Shown one piece after another: positions 55,069 through 64,000 of a stretch of DNA of 64,000 nt (position 1 is its first letter; every line of letters begins with the position of its first letter). The stretch is from NCBI GenBank assembly GCA_002839825.1, contig PGYU01000009.1, positions 1-64,000 on the forward strand, read 5' to 3'. The DNA is from Ignavibacteriae bacterium HGW-Ignavibacteriae-1. GTDB lineage: Bacteria > Bacteroidota > Ignavibacteria > Kapaibacteriales > UBA2268. The position numbers and the translations under genes were made by a program. The notes under the pieces are model-generated. The model was not told the origin of the DNA. It ran no database searches and saw nothing but the letters and a program-made list of their open reading frames with translations.

Positions 55069-55767
55069 ATGAGTGTTGAATTAAGTTTCGTGATACCTGC
55101 CTACAACGAGGAATACCGCATTGGGATGACTCTCAAAACGGTTATTGAGTATTTTGCGGAACAAGATTATTCTACCGAAATTATTGTTGTTGACGATGGT
55201 TCTAATGACAAGACTACCGAAATTGTCGCTAAATTCCCGCCGGTGAAATTGATTTGCCAAACTAAGAACATGGGCAAAGGCGCTGCAGTACGACGCGGGA
55301 TGCTCGAGTCAAAGGGAACACACTGCATATTTTCCGACGCTGATTTGTCCACGCCGATTTACGAAACCTCGCGAATCTTGCACGAATTGAAAAACGGTTA
55401 CGATATATGCATTGGCAGCCGAGCTATCGAAAGTGATTTGATTAGGAAGCATCAGCCATTTTATCGAGAGTTCATGGGTAAAACCTTCAATAAAATCGTC
55501 CAGACGCTCGTATTCAAGGGTATTAGCGATACACAATGCGGTTTCAAAGGATTTTCGCAACAGTCGGTTCAAGCAATTTTTCCTCTCACCAAAATTGACG
55601 GCTTTGGATTCGATGTAGAAATTTTATTTCTGGCGTCAAAATTCAAATTCAAGATTAAAGAATTACCCGTCGAATGGTACAATGACGAGCGTAGCAAAGT
55701 GAATCCTGTTACGGATTCATTCAAAATGTTGTTGGAAATACTAAAAATTCGCTCAATTCACAAATAG
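55069..55767 (+). CDS. GT2 glycosyltransferase, dolichyl-phosphate glucosyltransferase-like
   Basis: 232 residues. The GT-A fold is shown by SFVIPAYNEEYRIG, IIVVDDGSNDKT, KGAAVRRGML and the DxD-like FSDADLSTP, then GFGFDVEILFLASKFKFKI. It has no membrane helix. The family transfers glucose or mannose from a nucleotide sugar to a polyprenyl phosphate, possibly the donor for the DUF2723 protein. It converges with queE with a 2-bp gap. Confidence 0.88.
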   Translation: MSVELSFVIPAYNEEYRIGMTLKTVIEYFAEQDYSTEIIVVDDGSNDKTTEIVAKFPPVKLICQTKNMGKGAAVRRGMLESKGTHCIFSDADLSTPIYETSRILHELKNGYDICIGSRAIESDLIRKHQPFYREFMGKTFNKIVQTLVFKGISDTQCGFKGFSQQSVQAIFPLTKIDGFGFDVEILFLASKFKFKIKELPVEWYNDERSKVNPVTDSFKMLLEILKIRSIHK

Positions 55768-55769
55768 CT

Positions 55770-56441
55770 CTATACCCCGCGTTTATCGGGATGCCAAATA
55801 TATTTGTGCATCTGAACTTGCATCCTGACATTCAATCTGTCTGCCAAAATCCATTCAGCCAATTCCAAATTTTCTACTTTGCCAAAAACAGGCGAAAACA
55901 ATATCGAATCACATTTGCTTGAGAGCGAATATTTATTACAAATATCTTTAGCAAAGTCGTAGTCTGCCCTATCGGCAATCACAAATTTAACTTCATCATG
56001 ATTAGTCAAATATTCGAAATTTTCGTATCGATTTTTCTTAGACATACCCGAACCCGGGCATTTGACATCTAATATTTTTATAATCCGATTATCTGCGAAA
56101 GCTAAATCAATATAGCCCGAAGTTTCTACTGCAACAACAAATCCCTCGTCAGCCAAATGTTGCATCACATGATGAATATTAGCTTGTTCAAAAGGCTCGC
56201 CGCCTGTGAATTCGACAAAATTACATCCGTAAGATTTGATTATCTCGATAATTTCAGCGCCGTTCATCAACATTTCCGGTTGATTAATTTCAAGAGCGTA
56301 AGGCGTGTCGCACCAGGAACATCGCAGCCTGCAACCTTGCAATCTCACAAAAACGCAGGGCAAACCAGCTCGGGTTCCTTCACCTTGAATCGAATAGAAG
56401 ATTTCCGAAATATTGAAATTATATTTGCTTAAATCAATCAT
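55770..56441 (-). CDS. queE: 7-carboxy-7-deazaguanine synthase
   Basis: 223 residues from MIDLSKYNFNISEIFYSIQG. The radical SAM cluster is Cys37, Cys41 and Cys44 (GCRLRCSWCDTPYAL), with FTGGEPFEQ next. It makes 7-carboxy-7-deazaguanine for queuosine synthesis. A longer frame to 56573 overlaps rlmD and is rejected; the ATG at 56441 overlaps the rlmD stop (ATGA), so the two are coupled. No other queuosine genes are in the window. Confidence 0.92.
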   Translation of the reverse strand: MIDLSKYNFNISEIFYSIQGEGTRAGLPCVFVRLQGCRLRCSWCDTPYALEINQPEMLMNGAEIIEIIKSYGCNFVEFTGGEPFEQANIHHVMQHLADEGFVVAVETSGYIDLAFADNRIIKILDVKCPGSGMSKKNRYENFEYLTNHDEVKFVIADRADYDFAKDICNKYSLSSKCDSILFSPVFGKVENLELAEWILADRLNVRMQVQMHKYIWHPDKRGV

Positions 56442-57865
56442 TTTATCAGGTCTAAGATTGCGATTGATTCGATATGATAAGTCTGCGGGAACATATCCAC
56501 AGGCAATATCGAAGTTACAGAGTATTTTTCGGTGAGTAGGGCACAATCTCGAGCTTGGGTTGCCGGATTGCAACTAACATAAACAATTCTTCGGCAATCA
56601 CTACTGAGCAAAATATCAATGATGTTTTGTTGAATTCCGGCTCTTGGCGGGTCAACGATGATGACATCCGGAGACGGCAATTGCGAAATAGATTCTGTTG
56701 CGTTTTTGCCATGCAAATCAAGCACCGAGAATACGCAATTTTCAATTCCGTTGAATTCCGCATTAGCTTTAGCATCGGCAATAGATGATTCGGATAATTC
56801 CAAACCATAAACTAATTTTGCAGATTTTGATGCAGGTAATGAAATCGAACCCGTTCCGCAATATAAATCCCATACAATATCGTCGGCACGAATAGCAGCA
56901 GATTCGACGATTTTGCCGATAAATGGATTCAACATATAGGAATTTGTCTGGAAAAATGAAAATGGCGAAATTCGGAATTCCACGCCACAAACGGATTCTA
57001 CCAGATACTCATCACCATGAAGAACCTTGTATGACTCAATCATTACGGCATTATGCGAAATATTGAGAGCGTGAACAAAGGATTTCATATTTGGAATAAT
57101 TTCGATTAATCGTTGGCAAATATCATCCACAAACTTCATTTCGGAATCGTTTGAAATTTCAGCCGTAGTCAAAATAACCATGAAAGCATCTTGTGCCAAT
57201 GAATATCGAATGGTGAGATGTCGCAAAAAACCGTGATGTTTAGTGACGTGATAGGCGCTCATTCCTACTTTAGAACCTTGCGTACGGACTTCATTCAAAA
57301 TAATATTTGCAGTGTCTTGCTGCAAATGACAATTTTCGATATTCAAAATCTTATCAAATCTTCCGGGAAGATGCAAACCCAACGCAAAATTTTTGTCGGT
57401 AATTTCATCATCTTTAGCGATTTCCTCATCGGTCAGCCATCTATTTGCCGAAAATGAAAATTCCATTTTGTTACGATAACCATACATATGCTCGGAGTAA
57501 AGATAAGGCAAATATTCGCCGACTTCGATTTTGGCTATTCTGCGGAACAAATCTTCGATGTTTCGACGTTTCCAGTACAGTTGCTTGTCATAATCGAGTT
57601 GCTGCCAGGTGCATCCGCCGCAAACACCGAAATGAATGCAAGGTGGCTCGACCCTATCAGCAGAAAATTCGTGGATATGTTCCACGCGACATTCGTAATA
57701 TTTTTTCTTTTTGCGTTTGACTTTAGCATCAATCACATCACCGGGAACGGCACCTTTGACAAAACAAACGATTTCCTCGTGTCGCCCAACGGCAACACCT
57801 TCGAATCCAATTGCTTCGATGCTCAAATCCCTGATGATTATATCTTTTTTTCGTTTAGAAGGCAT
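56438..57865 (-). CDS. rlmD: 23S rRNA (uracil-C5)-methyltransferase RlmD-type
   Basis: 475 residues. An N-terminal TRAM domain (about 8-70), iron-sulfur cysteines (Cys76, Cys82, Cys85 in CIHFGVCGGC), a SAM domain (DLYCGTGSISLP), the catalytic-base region VDPPRAGIQ and the nucleophile Cys in YVSCNPATQARD are all present. It belongs to the RumA/TrmA family and methylates uracil in rRNA; the exact target could be U1939 or U747. It is upstream of and overlaps queE. Confidence 0.9.
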   Translation of the reverse strand: MPSKRKKDIIIRDLSIEAIGFEGVAVGRHEEIVCFVKGAVPGDVIDAKVKRKKKKYYECRVEHIHEFSADRVEPPCIHFGVCGGCTWQQLDYDKQLYWKRRNIEDLFRRIAKIEVGEYLPYLYSEHMYGYRNKMEFSFSANRWLTDEEIAKDDEITDKNFALGLHLPGRFDKILNIENCHLQQDTANIILNEVRTQGSKVGMSAYHVTKHHGFLRHLTIRYSLAQDAFMVILTTAEISNDSEMKFVDDICQRLIEIIPNMKSFVHALNISHNAVMIESYKVLHGDEYLVESVCGVEFRISPFSFFQTNSYMLNPFIGKIVESAAIRADDIVWDLYCGTGSISLPASKSAKLVYGLELSESSIADAKANAEFNGIENCVFSVLDLHGKNATESISQLPSPDVIIVDPPRAGIQQNIIDILLSSDCRRIVYVSCNPATQARDCALLTEKYSVTSILPVDMFPQTYHIESIAILDLIK

Positions 57866-57892
57866 TAAAATCCAATATGTTATTGAGAGCTT

Positions 57893-58969
57893 TTAGGAGT
57901 TAATAGTTCGGCGGACGGCTTGAAATATGGCGTCAACAGTTAGATAGTCCATGCAAAAGTACTCGGTATTTTTACATTTCGGGCTGAAATAGCATTCGCA
58001 AGGCTTCGAGGGCATTACAATTTCGCCTCTGCCGTATAATTCAAATTCAGCAGGATTGAAAATATTATTCATCAAAACGAGATTCTTTTTGAGCCCCATT
58101 GCAATGTGCATACCCATCGTCACAGCAGATACAACTGTATCGCAATGATTGACTAATGAGATGAAATTTGGCAATGAAAAATGTCCGAGATAAGCACAAT
58201 TAGTTTTTGCAGCAAAAGATTCGTTTTTTTCGTGCTCTTGCTTGCCACCAAGCAATAAAGGGAAATAACCGGCATCTTGAAGTTTTTCGATAAGAGCTAT
58301 CCAATTAGCATCAGACCATAATCGCGAAACCCAGCGAGCGCCACAACCCGTATTTAAGCCTATAACGGGCTTACCTTGGTTGTGCAATTCCCATTTGACT
58401 GTTGGGTCGCAATCCATGATATACTCTTCACCTGCGAACTTCCAGCCGCATATTTCGAATATTTCTTCTAAGTATGACTTGGTATTTGCTTTACTGACAT
58501 CGTCAAAAAGTCCTGTCAGGAATTTGCCATTTGCTAATTCATCAATCGGTGCCGGAACTGCATTGCCCATAGTGAAACCGCGTTTGACAACTGATTGGAT
58601 TGAAGATGCAAGAGCACAAGCTTGCAAATCTTTATCTAAATTGATTAGCAAATCAAATTTGATAGATTTCAAAATTTCGACAGATTCTGCATCATAGTTC
58701 AGCACTCTGTCCACAGAAGCGGGAATAATATCGGGGCTGTAAGTGAGCCACCAAATGCGATGGTTGGGAAATTCTGCCCATAATTTGTGCAATAGCGGAG
58801 TAGTGCGAATTACGTCGCCAATAGCTCCGAGTTTGATTATGAGAATATTTCCTTCGACTTTTGAATAGTGTTCGCATCCGTCACAATGAACTCCGTAGAG
58901 CTTGTGCGGTTTGCAAGGAATGTAGCCAAGGAAATGCTTACAATCGCTTTTGTATATTGTCAAATCCAT
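57893..58969 (-). CDS. Glycosyltransferase family 9 (heptosyltransferase-like)
   Basis: 358 residues. ILIIKLGAIGDVIRTTPLLH and PVIGLNTGCGARWVSRLW are the GT9 motifs, with SLVNHCDTVVSAVTMGMHIA near the C-terminus. The N-terminal 40 residues (CKHFLGYIPCKPHKLYGVHC) and C-terminus (CECYFSPKCKNTEYFCMDYL) are Cys-rich, suggesting an extra metal-binding element. It probably acts in lipopolysaccharide core synthesis. It starts 2 bp after the preceding gene (58972). Confidence 0.88.
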   Translation of the reverse strand: MDLTIYKSDCKHFLGYIPCKPHKLYGVHCDGCEHYSKVEGNILIIKLGAIGDVIRTTPLLHKLWAEFPNHRIWWLTYSPDIIPASVDRVLNYDAESVEILKSIKFDLLINLDKDLQACALASSIQSVVKRGFTMGNAVPAPIDELANGKFLTGLFDDVSKANTKSYLEEIFEICGWKFAGEEYIMDCDPTVKWELHNQGKPVIGLNTGCGARWVSRLWSDANWIALIEKLQDAGYFPLLLGGKQEHEKNESFAAKTNCAYLGHFSLPNFISLVNHCDTVVSAVTMGMHIAMGLKKNLVLMNNIFNPAEFELYGRGEIVMPSKPCECYFSPKCKNTEYFCMDYLTVDAIFQAVRRTINS

Positions 58970-58971
58970 TA

Positions 58972-59715
58972 TTAAAGATTTAATTGAAGAAGTATAAAAA
59001 CTTGCAAAGTCGTCACAGTTGATTCTTGAGTTTCTAAATCTTTGATAGGAGTAAATAGTTCGCCTCTTTCGTTATCTTTACCGATTAAATTTATAGCCGA
59101 AACAGCAAAGCCGGCATTAACGTGAAGTATTTCAATGAGTTTGCCTTCTACTCCCAATCTAAAAGTGCCACCAATTCTTGACGCCTTTTCTTTTGGAGGG
59201 ACAATCCAAATTTCGTCCGGTTGAATATTTTCCAGGAAATCTCGACTTGCACGAGTATCAATTTTACGTATAAACGAAAGACGTCCTTCGAGTCCGCCAT
59301 AAATTTGTGCATTTGCAAAATCCATCTTGTAAAAATTCACATACAATCCCGAACTGAGACTTACTAAATCAAAAGAATGAGTCCAAATATCTACAATAAA
59401 TTGGCTTCTATTTATACGTTCACGTCCGGTAAAGAAAGCATATTCAAAACTAAAAGGCACATAATATATTTGTTTTTCATCAATAGGCATAGTAACCCTA
59501 AATTCGATACCAGGTTGAGCATGACGCATAGCACCGCCGGTCATAGCATCTTCCTCATCAGTCATAGGCACCATTGGTAGTTTGGCGGGATTATCACCCA
59601 AAATGGAGGTAGTTGTAAGTCCGAGAGCTACTTTTATATCTCCAGAAAATTGAGCCTCAGAAACCGAGGCATTTATCAAAAGTATAGTAAGTATTGTGAT
59701 AATGTATTTTAACAT
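58972..59715 (-). CDS. Exported beta-rich protein of unknown function
   Basis: 247 residues with a signal peptide (1-21, ending VSEAQ). The rest is rich in alternating hydrophobic strands and ends in TTLQVFILLQLNL, a pattern of small outer-membrane beta-barrels. No named family recognised. It is followed 2 bp later by the GT9 gene, so they share an operon. Confidence 0.75.
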   Translation of the reverse strand: MLKYIITILTILLINASVSEAQFSGDIKVALGLTTTSILGDNPAKLPMVPMTDEEDAMTGGAMRHAQPGIEFRVTMPIDEKQIYYVPFSFEYAFFTGRERINRSQFIVDIWTHSFDLVSLSSGLYVNFYKMDFANAQIYGGLEGRLSFIRKIDTRASRDFLENIQPDEIWIVPPKEKASRIGGTFRLGVEGKLIEILHVNAGFAVSAINLIGKDNERGELFTPIKDLETQESTVTTLQVFILLQLNL

Positions 59716-59780
59716 TTTTCCCTTTTCAGTTTTCGTTCCTAATATTATGTATAGACAATCAAAAATGTCGTTTGTTACAT

Positions 59781-60854
59781 TTATAAAATTTTTTCTTTAA
59801 TACTGTAATTAATTGACTGAGATTCGTTCATACCTTTGGTTATGATTTCTGCAATCAATCCAATTGATATGAATTGGACGCCAACAATTATCATACCGAT
59901 TCCAAATAAAGCTAAAGGACGATTACTAAGATAAGTATTGCCCAATGCCCATTCAATTGACAAATAAATATTGATACAAAGACCAATGAGTGCAATCAGC
60001 GAACCCATCCCACCGAAAAAGTGCAGTGGTCGCTTCATATATCTGGTAGTAAGCAATACGGTCAGCAAATCCAAAAATCCGTTGACAAACCTTGACAGTC
60101 CGAATTTTGTCTTGCCATATTGTCTGGGATGATGGCTTACAGGCAATTCTGTGACCTTGAAGCCTTCCCAATGTGCCAAAGCCGGAATGTAGCGGTGCAT
60201 TTCGCCATAAACGTTGACCGTTTTGACAACTTCGCGTCTGTATAGTTTCAATCCGCAGTTGAAATCGTGCAATTTGATTCCGCTTGCAATAGAAGTGACA
60301 AAATTGAAAAACTTAGATGGTAAAGTTTTAGAAATTGGGTCGTAACGTTTCTTTTTCCATCCCGACACCAAATCGTAACCTTCCTTCATTTTGTTTAGCA
60401 AATTCTCGAGTTCTTTGGGGTCGTCTTGCAAATCGGCATCCATAGTTGCGACATATTTACCGCGAGCCTGTCTGAAACCAACTGCAAGAGCAGCAGATTT
60501 GCCGTAATTGCGTCGAAATCTAATGCACTTAAATCGTTTGTTTCGATTGTTGATTTCCTTGATTACCTCGAAGGATTTGTCTTTGGAGCCGTCATCAATG
60601 AAAATGACTTCCCATTTGCTTCCTGCGATTTTACGCAATTCGGACTCGAGCATTACCGATAATTCGGGCAAAGATTCCTCTTCGTCCAACAATGGAATTA
60701 CCACTGACATAAGAATATCTTTGTCAGCTTGGTTGCTGTGAGCATTATCGCGATTTCCAAATGCTTTCTTTTTCTTGGCAATCGGTTCAGAAGCATTCGG
60801 AATACTTGGAATATCTTTTGGTTTAGTCTTAGTTTCTTCGGTTTTTTCAGCCAT
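59781..60854 (-). CDS. GT2 glycosyltransferase, GtrB/DPM1-like, with membrane anchor
   Basis: 357 residues. After a charged N-terminal tail of about 45 residues comes the GT-A domain (SVVIPLLDEEESLPEL, VIFIDDGSKDKS, DADLQDDPKELENLL). Two C-terminal membrane helices follow (about 278-300 and 315-340). This architecture transfers sugars to polyprenyl phosphate, as in GtrB. It lies 6 bp after the T9SS protein gene at 60861. Confidence 0.9.
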   Translation of the reverse strand: MAEKTEETKTKPKDIPSIPNASEPIAKKKKAFGNRDNAHSNQADKDILMSVVIPLLDEEESLPELSVMLESELRKIAGSKWEVIFIDDGSKDKSFEVIKEINNRNKRFKCIRFRRNYGKSAALAVGFRQARGKYVATMDADLQDDPKELENLLNKMKEGYDLVSGWKKKRYDPISKTLPSKFFNFVTSIASGIKLHDFNCGLKLYRREVVKTVNVYGEMHRYIPALAHWEGFKVTELPVSHHPRQYGKTKFGLSRFVNGFLDLLTVLLTTRYMKRPLHFFGGMGSLIALIGLCINIYLSIEWALGNTYLSNRPLALFGIGMIIVGVQFISIGLIAEIITKGMNESQSINYSIKEKIL

Positions 60855-60860
60855 TTGAAC

Positions 60861-61619
60861 TTATTGTTTTATAAATTTTCCGTAATGAATACCATCAATC
60901 AAATAAAAATAAAGTCCTCGTGGCAGATTATTCACCGAAATCACTTCATTACCGGTAAATCGGGCAATCACTCTACCATCAATTGAGTAAACGATTAAAT
61001 CCTTAAAATCCTTTTTTCCAACTGATAAAATGTCAACAACGGGATTAGGAAATACTTCATAATCTGAAATTATCTCATTTTCAATGACACTTGCAGCATT
61101 TTTTGAGTAATATACATGAATGTAAAAAACAGTAAATGCATTATTTGTGAGTAAAAGGGAATCCTTCTTTTTCATATCTGCTTTGACAAATTGCCCATCA
61201 AAAGGGTCTTTGATAAAGATAGAATCAATATGTTCCGAGAAAGCGAGATTATTCCATTTTATATAAACTTCCTTAGAAAAGCTCCATTTAATATTCAATT
61301 TGTGTTTGATATAAAAATGTTCTTCTTCCGGAAGAGCCTTGATGTCCATGTTTGTGGCAATGATTTCATCTACCCCAAATTTGTTGTAGATATATTCAAA
61401 ATAAACATATAAACCTTCGGGAGGAGCGGGAGGCAAATCAAATTCGCCTAATTCTTTATCAACTCCGTCAGTTGCCAGATGAGAAACTCCAAAACCATAA
61501 GTCCAACTTGGCGTAGCTCCACGGTCATTAGTAATATTCAAATTAATGACAGAATGAATTTGTGAATGCACACTTATTGATGCAAACAAAAGCGAGATAA
61601 AAACAATATACTTTTTCAT
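60861..61619 (-). CDS. T9SS cargo protein with ATDGxD domain
   Basis: 252 residues. The signal peptide (1-19) is followed by LNITNDRGATPSWTYGFGVS, HLATDGVDKELGEFDLPPAP and PEGLYVYFEY, a domain shared with the neighbouring gene at 61691. The C-terminus (YEVFPNPVVDILSVGKKDF to GKFIKQ) is a T9SS type-A sorting domain. It is probably a secreted surface protein. It precedes the GtrB-like gene by 6 bp. Confidence 0.85.
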   Translation of the reverse strand: MKKYIVFISLLFASISVHSQIHSVINLNITNDRGATPSWTYGFGVSHLATDGVDKELGEFDLPPAPPEGLYVYFEYIYNKFGVDEIIATNMDIKALPEEEHFYIKHKLNIKWSFSKEVYIKWNNLAFSEHIDSIFIKDPFDGQFVKADMKKKDSLLLTNNAFTVFYIHVYYSKNAASVIENEIISDYEVFPNPVVDILSVGKKDFKDLIVYSIDGRVIARFTGNEVISVNNLPRGLYFYLIDGIHYGKFIKQ

Positions 61620-61690
61620 ATAAATTCCTTATTAAAATAAATGGGCAACAGGATAAATCCGGTTGCCCATATTAAAAGCATGAATACTTA

Positions 61691-64000
61691 TTATTTCACG
61701 ATGTTCAATTTGGCAGCAGTGCTAAATTGACCGGCTACAACTTTCAAAGTGTAGCTTCCTGAAGCATAAGCAGACAAATCAACATTGTGAATAAATTGAC
61801 CGGCAGCAACTTCTTCGTTCAATAAAGTAGCAACTTGATTTCCTAATGCGTCATATAAGCCAACAACTACAATACCGTTTTCAGGTAATTCAATAGTCAT
61901 AGTAGCATTATGAGTAGCAGGATTAGGATAAGTGCTAAATGCAAATGAACTGACGTTGTTACTTGTTGGTTTCATGATTTTCACAGAGTTAAACGGAAGA
62001 TTTCTAATTTGGACCGAACCTGATTTACCGGCTTCGATAGTACCATAAACTTCGCCTGTTACAGGGTCAATAAATGTCAAATTAGTTTCAGCATTGTTAA
62101 CAGTGAATGACACCGGATATGTAGCACCTTGAAGAGTGATAACATTTTCTGTAGCATTGGTCAAATATTTATTCTCGTTAAATCTAACATCAAACAAACC
62201 TAATGGAGGAGTTGGTGGCAATTCAAAATTGTCAATTTCCAAATTAGAATTATTCGATATGTATAATTGTGTATGTTTCTGTGCATTATCACGAACGCTA
62301 ATCATTTGTGATTTGTCAAGAATATTTTGTTTTGTTTCTTGAGGTGAACTCACGCTATTTTTGAAAGGATTCTTAGGTGTATAAATCAACCTTAGGTATC
62401 CATCGCCGGAAGTTTTAATCCAATATCCCATGCCGGGAGTTAACACCGAAACTGCATGGTAACCCAAGTCAGTTTTGTATCCCCAAACATCGTAACGTTT
62501 TGTATATTCAGTATTTGGTAAAGAACCATCCGGTAGTGGAGTGAACAAGATACCTTCGACACTAGTTTCTACCGAAAGAGCACCAATCAAATTCCAACCA
62601 CCTCTGTATTGTGGGTCGCCCGGATCCGGAGCATCGCCACCATAAACTCTAATATAGTCGTTAGGAACGCCAACTTCAGTAATGAAAGCACCGGCAAAAG
62701 TAGTATCAACAGTTTGAGGATATTTTACAAAATAACCTTCGCCAAATTTCAAGATTTCTCTTGGTTGATATTGAGTATTTGTAAATGCGTAAGGGATATT
62801 AATAGCGTTTTTGTAAACGACATCCCATTTACTGTTAGTAGGTTTCAAAGGCATAGAAAGCATGTTCCAACCAAATTTAATTACAGGGAAACCTTCTGAA
62901 TCAACAAAACGAATTGTACTTGGTAAAGTATATTCGATTCTAAATTCTTTGACTCTTGGGTCTTGGATAGTAAATGCACGTGTAGTTGCACCTGTAGGAG
63001 TCGCCAATCTCATATCGGTAGCCGGTGATAATTCACCTTGGAGAACCGAACGAATGAATAATTGAGCTCCATCAGGGAAATCTTGTGTATCCCATTCAAC
63101 AATAATTGGATAATCTTGAGCTGCGTTGTTGAAACGAGCAAGATAAATATAAGAATTAATGTCAGAAGGCATGTCATGATTTCTAATATCACGAGAAATA
63201 CTTCTTGGACCATTCACATTCGGTGCAAAATCTGCAAAACCATAAGGAATAGCAGCATTATCAGGGAATGGGTAGAAACGAACATCGAAGCGGTCAGCAG
63301 CTAAAGGAAAAGTATAAGCTCTTTCACCGTAAAGTAAATCAATGCCATCAGTAGCTCTATGACCTGTACCGAAAACCATATTCAAACTTTGACCGGTTGC
63401 ACCTGCAGAATTTGTAACTTTCAGGTTTATACCGCCTGGAGTAGTCTTAGTCAATGAAGGTTCGAATGGATTAGCCAAGAAATAGAATAATACTCTTACT
63501 CTAACAGGACTAACGATTGCATAATCTGAATGAATTGTGATAAATCCTTCATGAAGACCCCAAGGTTCTTCACCTTTGTTTGTCAATTTTGTAGGGTCAG
63601 CGTCTATTCTTATGAAAATGTCACCATCATCTTGAGTAGATTTCAAAATCGGGTCTAATTCAGTACCTAAAATACCATTGTCTAACCATTTTGCACTACC
63701 ATCACGAGCTGTAGTTCTAAACGTATTGTTTTCATTTAGAATATCGCGACTAATTCTTAACCAATCGTTATCAGTTTCGATACGAATGTTGCTAAGTCTT
63801 GATTTAGTAGTACTGTTTGTGATTTTAATTCTTGCAATACCAAAAACTTCTGGTGAATTATCATCAACTGTAACTACTTGAGGCAAATGATAAAGACTTC
63901 CATTATCAAATGATTCGTATTCATCATCGGTAACTGATGCAACTCTAAATCTTGGCACCGCATCAGAAATCTTCAAAGTAATAACGCCTGGAAGTACCGG
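61691..64000 (-). CDS. T9SS cargo protein, 5' end outside the window
   Basis: At least 769 residues; the frame is open to the right edge with PVLPGVIT before the apparent first codon, so the TTG at 63976 is not the start. It holds a domain like that at 60861 (MVFGTGHRATDGIDLLYGER), a WNMLSMPL-type segment, RGGWNLIGALSVETSVEGIL, a second copy of the LPPTPPLGLFDVRF motif, and a T9SS sorting domain (YPNPATHNATMTIELPENG to AAKLNIVK). The real start lies beyond 64000. Confidence 0.9.
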   Translation of the reverse strand, partial: PVLPGVITLKISDAVPRFRVASVTDDEYESFDNGSLYHLPQVVTVDDNSPEVFGIARIKITNSTTKSRLSNIRIETDNDWLRISRDILNENNTFRTTARDGSAKWLDNGILGTELDPILKSTQDDGDIFIRIDADPTKLTNKGEEPWGLHEGFITIHSDYAIVSPVRVRVLFYFLANPFEPSLTKTTPGGINLKVTNSAGATGQSLNMVFGTGHRATDGIDLLYGERAYTFPLAADRFDVRFYPFPDNAAIPYGFADFAPNVNGPRSISRDIRNHDMPSDINSYIYLARFNNAAQDYPIIVEWDTQDFPDGAQLFIRSVLQGELSPATDMRLATPTGATTRAFTIQDPRVKEFRIEYTLPSTIRFVDSEGFPVIKFGWNMLSMPLKPTNSKWDVVYKNAINIPYAFTNTQYQPREILKFGEGYFVKYPQTVDTTFAGAFITEVGVPNDYIRVYGGDAPDPGDPQYRGGWNLIGALSVETSVEGILFTPLPDGSLPNTEYTKRYDVWGYKTDLGYHAVSVLTPGMGYWIKTSGDGYLRLIYTPKNPFKNSVSSPQETKQNILDKSQMISVRDNAQKHTQLYISNNSNLEIDNFELPPTPPLGLFDVRFNENKYLTNATENVITLQGATYPVSFTVNNAETNLTFIDPVTGEVYGTIEAGKSGSVQIRNLPFNSVKIMKPTSNNVSSFAFSTYPNPATHNATMTIELPENGIVVVGLYDALGNQVATLLNEEVAAGQFIHNVDLSAYASGSYTLKVVAGQFSTAAKLNIVK

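Noticed and set aside
56442-56573. 44-codon N-terminal extension of QueE
   Set aside because: It overlaps the end of rlmD in another frame and is not QueE-like; the ATG at 56441 overlaps the rlmD stop as coupled genes do.

Overview
The window looks like chromosomal DNA from a member of the Bacteroidota/Ignavibacteriota/Kapabacteria side of the FCB group. I cannot settle the genus, but Kapabacteria-like bacteria fit best. The support is direct: several large exported proteins end in type IX secretion (T9SS) type-A sorting domains, many lipoproteins carry LxxC lipoboxes, there is a BshB1 (bacillithiol) gene, and at least four promoters match the Bacteroidota consensus TTTG-N20-TAnnTTTG. Overall base composition is AT-rich. 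No tRNA, rRNA, CRISPR array, integrase or complete insertion sequence was seen.

Layout. 1-9.0 kb: a GGGGTTT microsatellite and three arrays of short hairpin repeats with GAA triloops. Between them lie a three-repeat beta-helix surface protein, an IPTL-CTERM membrane protein, a DUF134/DUF5320 pair under a textbook promoter with a palindromic operator candidate, and a T9SS-secreted subtilase. 9.2-14.3 kb: an NfnAB/glutamate-synthase-like flavoprotein operon, a tiny antitoxin gene split by an in-frame TGA, a TonB-dependent receptor and a DUF1801 protein. 14.3-18.4 kb: two lipoproteins and a solitary PrkA-type kinase with visibly higher GC.

18.6-34.2 kb is an accessory region. It starts with a four-gene, translationally coupled defence-like operon: C5 DNA methyltransferase, MORC/MutL-like GHKL ATPase, Z1-domain helicase-like ATPase, and DUF4420 PD-(D/E)XK nuclease. 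It is followed by a fossil fragment of a YhcG nuclease gene, an N-formylglutamate amidohydrolase, three tandem 849-bp cassettes each encoding an HMA-sensor/AraC regulator, a DUF2254 membrane protein, an intact YhcG (DUF1016) nuclease and several unknown membrane or TPR proteins. Three transcription units here (methyltransferase, YhcG, TPR protein) are preceded by near-identical promoter-bearing repeats, which suggests shared recruitment or shared regulation.

34.3-64 kb is mostly housekeeping and envelope: PHP phosphatase, proS, a large Fn3/PKD T9SS protein, a tricorn-like protease, bshB1, a cysteine-desulfurase-like enzyme coupled to a small Cys protein, an NfeD-like/flotillin pair, msrA, a DUF2723 glycosyltransferase-like protein, two GT2 enzymes, queE-rlmD, a GT9 enzyme, and two related T9SS cargo proteins. 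The last of these runs off the right edge of the window.
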